A stretch of DNA of 64,000 bases from Rhododendron vialii (taxonomy: Eukaryota > Streptophyta > Magnoliopsida > Ericales > Ericaceae), in the NCBI RefSeq assembly GCF_030253575.1, contig NC_080565.1, positions 14,534,501 through 14,598,500 on the forward strand, in the 5' to 3' direction. Of the stretch, positions 13,010 through 21,767 are shown piece by piece. Positions within the stretch are counted from its first letter, which is position 1. Each line of letters begins with the position of its first letter. The translations under genes and the position numbers were made by a program. The notes beneath the pieces are model-generated. The model saw only the letters and a list, made by a program, of their open reading frames with translations, was not told the origin of the DNA and ran no database searches.

Positions 13010-13508
13010 TGTTGGAATTTGGGTCCGGTCCGGGACCAAATCGGGTCGCCCATGTGGGCATGACCCGGTGACCCAGATATTATAGAGTCCTATTTCATCT
13101 TGAAGATAAGATAGGAGCAGTTGAAGTAATTCTAATCTCTTAGGATTAGAAGACTTTTAAAACATCTAGGATGCTCTCTCTATTTATTTCCTATAGGATG
13201 TTCATAGAGATATATACAATATGATACCCAAGAGATATACGAAAAAGAATAGAGTTTTGGGAAACTCTCTCTCTTCGATAATTCTCTCTCTCTACCATTA
13301 AAGAGCAATCCAGAGCTTTTGCACCGTGGAATAGAGGGTGATACTCGATCCTCGATCCTCGTAGTATCACTCTATCGCAAGAATTTGTTGCTGATTTGGT
13401 ACGTGATCGAGAGTTCGTAATCCATCCACACCAAGGTCTGGTTCGGTTAAAACTCGCAAGGTAACCCGAACCACCCGCTTCCGCACTATGGTTACATTTT
13501 ATCTAACA
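13010..13508 (+). repeat. Copia 3' LTR
   Basis: It begins TGTTGGAATTTGG and ends TTTTATCTAACA, matching 5654-6145 with about 20 scattered differences. It also has a short tandem duplication of GATCCTC near 13347 that is absent from the 5' LTR. Confidence 0.88.
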
Positions 13509-15167
13509 AAAATGAGAGTCGATAGTTTGATTAACATCACTACCTCTACAAGAACTCTCTCCTTTCTCTAGTACTCTTCTTACTGAAGGAAACTTTGGAT
13601 TCATTTCGTCAATAAATTTCAATGGTTGTTGAATAGCCGTATATAATGTATTGAGTACAAAAACGAACATCAGGAATGTGTTATACATGTAAAGCAATGC
13701 GAAAATAACTTCAATTTGTTGATGAACTAGTTTATAACTACAAATCGAGTCTTATCTCATATTATCGGATGATATTGGTGCTGTATTGAAAAGTTTTTGA
13801 ATCAAATAAGAATGAAATCAGGTTGCCAAGAAGATCTAGACATCTAGGGGTTGTGACTTCAAATAAGGGCTTCGTTTAGATCAATTATGTATTGGTACTA
13901 TTAGGGCTTAAACTAGGCAACAATTAACATCAAATGCAAACTCAAAAATGTTCCATTAGGGCTCTATTGAAAGAAATTAGGGATCAAAGCCAAAAATAAA
14001 CAAAACAAAGCACAATCTGGGCTAAATGTGATCTCATTTAGAAAGAATTTAGGGCACCAACACCAAACGATGCTATCCAAATGCACAAAACTTAGACATT
14101 GATGCAATAGAGGAGAGAAATCCTAATGTTGGAATACAATACTATCCTCAAAATGTTAAAAGCTGACAATGAAAGGCACACTTTTTAACAAAGGAAGTGA
14201 CTACAATTCTCCAATACTTTGAGCTTCACAAACTATAACTCACTCAAATAAATATTCTAAACTTACTCTTCTTTCACCAATGAGAAAACAGTAGGTCCAA
14301 TCCAAAACAAAAAGAAGAAAGAGCTAACAGTAGGTCAAGATTTTTGGGGTTTTTATGTGTAAGTCAAGAAAAAAATGGAAATGCACCGTTGAGGGGGTGT
14401 TTGGTAACCTTTTTGTTTTCAGTTTTTGGATTGGCCAAGTGGAGTGGCCAGCCAAGAAAAACCTGCACCAACCAAGACCCACAACCAACTTGAGCTTGTT
14501 CACATCGCAGACTGAAGGACCATTATTGAATTTGCTGCAGACGCCGTCATCGTCGACGTCGAACCGCAAAAAAATCCGTCGACAAATCCGAACAGATTCA
14601 AGAGCCAAAACCCAGATGTAGTTCCCTAGATTTGGCTCCAAAGTCCAAAAATGATGGGGAGAATGTGAGATCACCCTCTATTAGGAAAGAGTCTCAACCG
14701 TCTCACATCTATGAAGGTGGGAGAGGAAAGAAGAGAAAAGAGAATCCGGACTAAGGGAGACTAAGGAGAGGAAAAAGGAATAGAGAAAAAAGGGGGAAGA
14801 AGGGAAGGGGTGGTGGCATGGTGAGGGAGTTGGGGCCCTCACCTAGACTCTCTTTAACTTTCTTTCTACGCTACCACTTATGAAGGTTTACTTATGTAAT
14901 TTATACTTCTTATTGATTATTGATTGCTGATTGAATTGAATGTTACTCTAAATGTAGAATGGACTTAGGTGCATTGGGTGGCTTATGGCGAAGCTGTATA
15001 TGGGATTGGGGGTGGCCACGACCACCAAACCTTGGACTTTTTTTATTATATATATTTTATAGTTTTGCATGCGAATTTTTTTTTGGACAAAACAAATCTT
15101 ATTCTACTACTACTAATATAGGGGAAAGGGGATGACACTGGGGGGTTTGAACCCTCGGCTGGAGCAA
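13509..15167. other. Intergenic, nothing recognised
   Basis: AT-rich, then a purine-rich block at 14690-14815. The 14397-14418 sequence GGTGTTTGGTAACC looks like a MITE end, but I found no partner. No gene is supported. Confidence 0.4.
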
Positions 15168-15175
15168 GGAGTATA

Positions 15176-15943
15176 TAGGGATGAAATTTTTAACCAAAAA
15201 ATCGAACCGATCTACCGAACTGAATTATTTTTGCAATTTCGGTCAATTTTGTATGTTAGTCGGTTCGGTTAGATTTTAGATTCTGGAAAAATTTAAGTTT
15301 CAATTCGGTTTCGGTTTATGGGTGAAAAGGACCGAAATAAACCGAATCGAACCGAAACATAACTCCTATGCATGTTTTATCCTAGCCATTCATTTCAAAA
15401 CAGATCATATGCATGTGTGTGCCCTTCCACACCAGAGTAAATCCCCTCAAAAGCTGGACCCAAGTCACACGGTCTCTCTCTCTCTCTCCCTTTTATGTCT
15501 CTTTTTCTGCCATGGCGTCGTTTTTGCACTTCTCCCCGACGACGGTGTTGCACAGATCGGAGACCCTCTCTCTCATCTCTCACTCCAAGTCTGATCGAAT
15601 CGAAGAACCCCTCTCTCTTTCTCTCTCATCTCTCACTCATAGTTCGATATGGAGATTAATCTCGATCCGTATTCTACGAAGAAGATCACAACGACTAGTT
15701 CGTAATCCATTCGGCGGTTAAGACCGTCAGGTTTGTCTATGGATCTTCTTGTTGGTGTTGGTAACAACCTAGGTCAACAAACCGACTGAACCAACTGGAC
15801 TGTACTGACTTTAATCGCAACCGAACTGAATAGTTTTATGCCTCCATCGGTCGGTGTCAGTTCTTGACTTACAAAAACCGATTGGTTCGGTTCGGTGGAA
15901 AAACCGGCCAAAAACCGGCCGAACCAAACCGATATCATCCCTA
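15176..15943. mobile_element. hAT element, non-autonomous, with AACCGAA repeats
   Basis: The ends are TAGGGATGAAAT (left) and ATATCATCCCTA (right), flanked by a perfect 8-bp TSD GGAGTATA (15168-15175 and 15944-15951), which is diagnostic of hAT-type transposition. About 150 bp at each end are packed with AACCGAA / TTCGGTT motifs in both orientations. The middle has a CT-rich stretch and an open frame from ATG 15512 to about 15721 (MASFLHFSPTTVLH start) that I do not recognise. It has no transposase, so it would depend on one supplied in trans. Confidence 0.85.
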
Positions 15944-15951
15944 GGAGTATA

Positions 15952-16311
15952 GGACACCCACCATTTGATTATCACTTTATTTACCACATACAAAGTGAAA
16001 TTACACTCCCTATTATAAAAAAAAAAAGTGGAATAGCATTGTCACATTAATTTTAAAATTTTTCTTCTTAAAACAAAACAAAAAGAACATCATATTTAGT
16101 GATTTTTCTTGTCAGGACTTTTTTAGGATACTTAATAAATTCTCAACTCTATTTTTAATATACTTAATAACTATTCAAAAGTTTATTTTTATCGCATTTT
16201 TTTTCTCGTTTTAGTTCAATCCCTCCCAGGTATGGATTTTGGCTCCGCCACTAGTTGGGAATAACTAGTAGACGATAATGGGTTAACTAGAATAAATATA
16301 GAGTCCGTTCA
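15952..16311. other. Intergenic, with one TE-end-like motif
   Basis: AT-rich. GGCTCCGCCACTAG at 16240-16253 resembles the GTGGCGGA-type ends at 3083, 22497 and 23088, but no partner end was found here. Confidence 0.35.
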
Positions 16312-16320
16312 AAAAAAGAA

Positions 16321-17061
16321 GGGTTCTTTACCTAGACACCCCTCCAAGTATACCCATTTTTTACAATCACCCCCTCGACAAATTTCTCCTACGGCCAGAC
16401 CCTCTCATTAAAGTTTACTTTTCTCAGCCACCCCTTCCGTCAGCATTTCGTCTAGATCCGTTAGTTTTTCACCTAAGCTCCGTTACAAGTAATAAAATGT
16501 TCCAATATTGCCCCCTCCTCTCTCTCTCCCCCTTCCTCCCTCTCCGAAATCACCACCACCACCAGCCACCACAATCCCAAACCAAAACTCTAACCCCAAA
16601 CCACCACCAGCCACCATAATCAAAACCACCAAAGCCAAACACCACCACCAACCACCATAATCCCAAACCAAAACCCTAACCCTAAATCATTAGCAGCCAC
16701 CACAATCACCATCGCCACTAACTGCTCGGCTCATTTGGCTGGTTAATCACCCTTAACAAGGATAACTGACAAGACTAAACAAGAGGATTTACTTTATTCA
16801 AAACAAGAATGGAAGCGATTATGAAGGAGAAGTACCGGTGACAATAGAGGGAGAAGTTGAAGCGTGACTGATGATGGCGGTGGTCCTGAGCAGGATAGGT
16901 TTAACAAGTGTGAACTACAGGGGGTGTTGGACTCTTTATTTGCTTGAGGGAAGAAGAAGAGCCACCACTGCTGCCGTAGATGATGTAAAGTCCGTGAACA
17001 TCATCGACGACATTCTGAGTAGTAGAATTCTCAGCCCTATGCTTAGGATTAGGGTTTTGAA

Positions 17062-17108
<47 letters not shown>

Positions 17109-17379
17109 TGATGGTGGTGAATGGCATGATTGTGGTGTTCGGTGGTGGTGCTTGGCTATGGTTAATGGGAAGACAGAAATGGCGTGAATTGGTGTGGGAA
17201 TTTGCTGAGATGTTGGGATTATTAAGTAAGGGCAAAATGGTCTTTTTGTTCATTTCATTAATAGAGTTAGGACTCTAAAAAGTAAAGTTTAATGAGGAGG
17301 TTTGGCCGTGGGTAAAATTCGTAGAGGGGGTGACCATGAAAAACGGATATACTTGGAGGGGTGTCTAGGCAAATAACCC
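16321..17379. mobile_element. Non-autonomous Mutator-like element, perfect 9-bp TSD
   Basis: Long terminal inverted repeats of about 100 bp (16321-16422 and 17278-17379) share GGGTT(C/A)TTT(A/G)CCTAGAC followed by ACCCCTCCAAGTAT, roughly 80 percent identical. The flanks are a perfect 9-bp duplication AAAAAAGAA (16312-16320 and 17380-17388), the usual MULE TSD length. The interior holds a (CCA)n-rich block near 16550-16650, a (GA)n tract and an open frame from about 16871 to 17278 with no recognisable domain. Its TIR is unrelated to the elements at 31 kb and 48-60 kb. It has no transposase. Confidence 0.87.
17065..17105 (+). repeat. (GA)n microsatellite
   Basis: About 20 uninterrupted GA units inside the MULE. 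Confidence 0.95.
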
Positions 17380-17388
17380 AAAAAAGAA

Positions 17389-18382
17389 TAGAGATAGAGA
17401 GTGATGATAGGACAATGCATCCTACCAAGACCTTGGAAGAAGGGTAGCCATAGGGGACCCAACATTGTTTAAGGAAGCCCAATCCAAGATGCCCAATCTA
17501 GTACCAACAAGAATGGGTTTTATGGGGCCATTGGGATAAAAAATATAAAAAATAGTAATTGAGACAATAAAATTGTAATTAAAGAAGCCCAATCTAGTCT
17601 TGGCCCAACCCAACTAACCCAACCCGCAATAAACAATCGATTTGTCGGATGGTTTTGCCAGTTATATAGATCGGTTATGGGTCCAAAATGGCCTACCCGC
17701 CCTAGTCGGGTTGGGCTAAGGGTTTGGTCCAAACCTGACTTGACCAAACACCTCTAGCTGAGAAGGAGAACTAGTCTTGGATCCCTTGCCCGTAAATTGT
17801 TCTGTCCATTTTCATATTTTAAATTGAGGGTGTAGTCGTAATTTTTAAAACTTAAACTTCAGTAATTTAGTAGGTTTGTACTACAGTATGCTATTGTTGA
17901 CTATGTTTGACCGCCTTTTAATTAATGAAATTCTTTTATGGAATTTAAATAAATTAAAAATATTTAATTAACAATTTCGAAAATCGAAATGTACAATATT
18001 TCTACTAATACAAGACAAATTATAGAGACCCTGGGTTTCGACTTATGTGGAAGCTTCTAAAAAATTGGGAATTCTATTAATTAAGAACGATTGCCGAATT
18101 TATCGAAACTTGCATAGACAGGTATTTATTAATTTCAGATAACTATCAAATATTGATTCTAAATTCTAAATATGTTTATTACTGTTGGAAAAATTTAGTC
18201 TAATCAATTTGGCATAAAATGCTAAAATTTTACGATCTTGTGAAAATGTGCTAAGGAATTGAGAATATTTGCCTTTGGCCGGTCCACCCAATTCCACACC
18301 AAAAGCAATTCTTATTTTAGGATTGCATGTAACTTGTTTATTGATTTCATTTCTTTCTCTTTTTTTTTTGTTGCCATTTTTT
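17389..18382. other. Intergenic, nothing recognised
   Basis: AT-rich, with scattered AACCCAA motifs at 17580-17625. No gene or element end is supported. Confidence 0.4.
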
Positions 18383-18406
18383 AGTCTCAAACTAACTCTC
18401 TATATT

Positions 18407-20460
18407 AAAGGAGAGCACCTCCCTCTAACCCTAAAATAGACACCATATTTTCTCTTTTTCTTCCCTTCCTTTCCCCTTGGGTTATACCCAACTTTGGGCC
18501 GCGAGAGGAGAGAAGAGGAATCAATCTCTGCCTTCAGATCTGGTTTCTCCTTCCCCTTTTCTACGCAAACCACTTTCCGTTCGTCATTGCTTCGCTCGCT
18601 GCCGGTGGCTTCTTAAGTTGTCGGCTTTAGAGCTTTGATCCGTAAGGGGTTAGATGCTTTGTCCATCGATATATCAAAATATATGATCACCCCAGCGTAG
18701 GGCTAAAACGTCCTTTGAAGTATAATAATCTGGAAGTCCGGGTATTATACCTAAGGGAATATCATCACGGCTCGATTGGATTTGTAGAAGTAAGATTCAT
18801 TGCCTTGAGACGGTCAACTTTAGGAATAGTTTGAAACGGGGAAAAAGTGCGATAAACGTGTGATTTGAAAACGATTTAAACTAAGTGGCTAGGTCTAGGG
18901 GATTTCAACACCCAACCCTCGAATCATTTAATTTTTCTCGCGAATTACTCAGGTTGAGATACGCGTCAACGATCTTCCAACCCGAAAGATTTGACACTAA
19001 GCCCGTTTACTAGAAAAGGAGTCGAAATACCAAAGGAGTTCTAGTATTCATGTAGCAAACGCAAGGGATGACATAGCTCTAAGCATCTATGCATGTCAAG
19101 TAGGGTCGCTCTTGCCTACGCATGATCAAAGAGGTTAACACCGCCAAGATTTGATAAACAAATACTAACTACTTTGATTTTCCAACTAAACGTGAAGATT
19201 TATTGAGAAAAACATGATCAATCCAAGTCACAGAGTGCTAATCACCCCATGACCAAGCCTAATTGACTATTCACTCATGCTTGGAATTGAATCAACAAAG
19301 CTAATTATTGAAAACATAATGGAATTCATATTAAACTAGAGATTAAGATAGATCAAGAGTGTAGCTACAACTTTAATGAAGAGCGAAATAACAAATTACA
19401 ACTAACTAAGGAAGAAAAGTGTAGAATTAACTAAGAAAATGAAGAACAATTGCAAGAGTAAGTAACAAGCAAAAGTAAATCTACTCTAGATCTAAAAAGT
19501 GCTTTGTAATCTAGTTGTTTTAATTTATGACATCACGAGTATTTATATCGCCCCTGTTTTTCGCATGGAATATCCCAAAGATGCCCTAGAAAAATTTGCT
19601 CCGAAGGCCCTCTGTATCAATACCTCCACAACCTTGGTATCGGTACCGAAGCCACTAAGCTGCTTCCTTCTAACCCACTCGGTACTGATACCTCCACTGC
19701 TTTGGTATCGGTATCGAGGCCTGTATCTGCAGCTTTAGTGCTTTGGTCCTCCTCTTGGCCTTCTATGCCTTCAGGTCACCTCCGGGTCTTTAACTCTTCA
19801 TTCTCGGGCCCCGGTGACATCATTCTTGATCATTTTTGAGTCTTGAATGCCTCCAGCGCACTTTAAGCTTTAAAACATCCTTTATTAAGCAGTTTTCCTA
19901 CAAAATGGAAATAACATACCTTATGTGCAATATCAAACAAAAAGCTAAATTGACCAAACATAATGTGATAAAACTAAGGACTTAGTGCACCCATAATGGC
20001 ATTATTGGGTGCTTATCATTAAACAAGAGAATGGCTGCTCAATGACGGAAGGGAGTGTATATTTTATTTTATTTTTGTCCGGATTCTGTCCGGTTTTTGT
20101 CTGGATTTAGTTCGAATTTAATCCGATGGGTTATTTCCATCAGTTTTTGATGCTGTCTTTGATATGGAGTTCCGTCATCCCGACGTGTCTGGTGTCTAGG
20201 TACTATAGCTCAACTTATGTCGATCCTTGTTGATAACAGTGTGGAATTAGCGATGGCTCTTGCTTAGGTGTTAGACATCAGTTTCGTCTATTTGCTTTTC
20301 CTGTATGTCGTTAGTTTTAGGGTTTGGTTGTGTCTCTGTATCTCTGTATTCGGGTGGGAATCTATTACTACCATATGGCTTGATCTATATTCCGGTGATA
20401 ATCTGTAGATGCCGTATGACTTTTATAAATGGGTATGCTTATTTCATTGACAAAAAAAAA
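18407..20460 (+). mobile_element. Inner poly(A)-tailed retro-insertion, TSD1
   Basis: It ends in A10 (20452-20461) followed by ACTAAGTCTCTATATT (20461-20476). The matching 16-mer ACTAACTCTCTATATT is at 18391-18406, with one mismatch. It therefore inserted into the extreme 5' end of the outer retro-insertion. Without the nested LTR it is about 690 bp: a CT-rich leader (18420-18600) and a 3' part (20024-20450) with TCCGG-rich sequence. No coding domain is recognised. Confidence 0.65.
18655..20018 (-). mobile_element. Ty3-type solo LTR nested in the retro-insertion
   Basis: On the minus strand it starts TGATAAGCACCCAATAATGC and ends ATGGACAAAGCA. The flanks are TTAGA (18650-18654) and TTAAA (20019-20023), a 5-bp TSD with one mismatch. 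The start resembles the LTR at 3689. It contains a cluster of GGTATCGGTACC-type palindromes at 19615-19720, like the ones in the family S solo LTRs. No coding content. Confidence 0.6.
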
Positions 20461-21300
20461 ACTAAGTCTCTATATTTGGCTTCCCAAAAAAAGTTCTCAT
20501 CAACCTCAAAAATCGAAAATCTCCAAACCCTAGCCACCAACAGTCCTTCCCCTCCCCCCTCTTAGGCGGCGGGAGGGGAGGGATCCTTCCCCTCTAATCT
20601 AACTATCTTTGTTCTCTTCCCCCCACCATCGGACCGTCTTCTCTCTCAATCCTGCCACTAAAGTTCATGCGTCCATGGGAACTTTTCAGCTAGATTGTTT
20701 TCTGGCGATGTTCCGGGGCTTCGATTTCAGTGGTTGCGGGTAAGATGTTGTCCACCATCGTTCTCAGCCTCCATCTTCTCAGATTTGTGATTTGACGCCG
20801 TCTACCGCGTTTGCTGGGCGACTACCTCCCAATGATGTGTTCCTAAAGCAAAGGTGGTGGTTAAGAGTCTATCAAGGTGGTTGCGAAAGAGTGGCGGTGG
20901 ATGTAGCAACGGTGCTTCTTTTATTTTGTTTTAATAATGTCCTCTCTTTGGGGGGTTTGTCCTCTCTCGGAAGGTTTTGTCCTCCTTTGGGGGGTTTCGC
21001 TCTTTATGTTGGAGTGTTCGATCTATGGATTTCCAACCTTCTCCCATGAGAATCTTTTGATGAATATTCTCTCTCAACTTTTGTAAAAAAAAAAAAAAGA
21101 GTCTCAAACTTTTCCAACCTAAATAACCTCACACTAAAAATTCATGAAAAATAGGAGAAAACTGATACTCCATTTATTAGAGAAATAGTACTCAAGAAGT
21201 ACTCCGTAAGAAAGGAAGCGGATCATCTCCGGTAAATATTTTAGACTCGATGGGATAGCCGCAATCTGAACCGTTCGATATTGTAATCAATGGTTATGAT

Positions 21301-21630
21301 CAGGGCCGGCCCTGAGCTAAGGCGGACAAGGCGGCGGACTTAAGCCCCCGAAATTTGGCCAAAAATTGGGGCCCCAAATATGTATACCTATGTATGTAAT
21401 ATATATTTAATTAGTGCTTCCATCAACCAAAGGAGGTAGTTGGCGAAGTGGTAAGTCTAAGTATTGCTACACAGTAGAAGCAAGGTTCAATTCTCAGCCC
21501 AAGTAGCTCGCTACCTTTTTTCAATCTTATGATTTTGTTTTCGTTTTGAGGTTATTTTTTTAAAAAGAAAACATAGGACCCCTATTTTACAAGTTCGACT
21601 TAAACTTTAAGAATCTCAGAGCCGGCCCTA
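21301..21630. mobile_element. hAT MITE with CAGGGCCGGC ends
   Basis: The left end CAGGGCCGGCCCTGAG and right end TCAGAGCCGGCCCTA are inverted. The 8-bp flanks GTTATGAT (21293-21300) and GTTCTGAT (21631-21638) match at seven positions, the hAT TSD length. The 330-bp interior contains a tRNA-like Pol III unit (listed separately). Confidence 0.82.
21432..21521 (+). ncRNA. tRNA-like Pol III unit inside hAT MITE
   Basis: An A-box-like TGGCGAAGTGGT (21441-21452) and a B-box-like GGTTCAATTC (21484-21493) are spaced as in a tRNA gene. They are followed by GTAGCTCGCTACC, a small hairpin, and six T residues (21516-21521), a Pol III terminator. The full cloverleaf does not pair convincingly, so this is tRNA-derived (SINE-like) rather than a functional tRNA. 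Confidence 0.45.
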
Positions 21631-21767
21631 GTTCTGATCTGCTCGCGAAGTGTCTTTGAGAAGATTAAATTTGCCAAAGTACGGATCAGATTTGAACTCT
21701 TTCCTTGGGTCCAATGGGTCCAAACTTGGACGGGTAGAATCCGATTCCCAATAAGAAAGCGGCATCC

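Larger units (their letters stand above)
5654..13508 (+). mobile_element. Ty1/copia retrotransposon, full length but dead
   Basis: A 7.9-kb element with two LTRs (5654-6145 and 13010-13508) about 95 percent identical by eye, a primer-binding site, a polypurine tract, and gag and pol remnants in copia order. The 5-bp flanks are AAAAC (5649-5653) and AAAAT (13509-13513), a near-match TSD. A family S solo LTR is nested in pol at 10000-11702, so that insertion is younger. Pol is broken by stops and frameshifts and the reverse-transcriptase active site is altered. Confidence 0.88.
18394..21099 (+). mobile_element. Outer poly(A)-tailed retro-insertion, TSD2
   Basis: A poly(A) run at 21085-21098 is followed by AGTCTCAAACT (21100-21110), and the same 11 bp occur at 18383-18393. 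This is the signature of target-primed insertion (LINE, SINE or processed transcript). The outer element's own sequence is 18394-18406 plus 20477-21099. It includes CT-rich leader-like DNA and a repeated TTTGGGGGGTTT-type motif (20945-21000). No reverse transcriptase is visible, so it is either a 5'-truncated element or a retrotransposed transcript. Confidence 0.65.

Noticed and set aside
5654-13508. Functional copia element
   Set aside because: gag is frameshifted, the protease and YVDD boxes are altered, there are several stops, and a solo LTR is nested in pol.
15147-15160. GGGTTTGAACCCTC as a tRNA B-box
   Set aside because: No matching A-box or cloverleaf.
16871-17278. Open frame in the MULE at 16-17 kb as a host gene
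   Set aside because: It crosses a (GA)n tract with RERERE translation and shows no domain.
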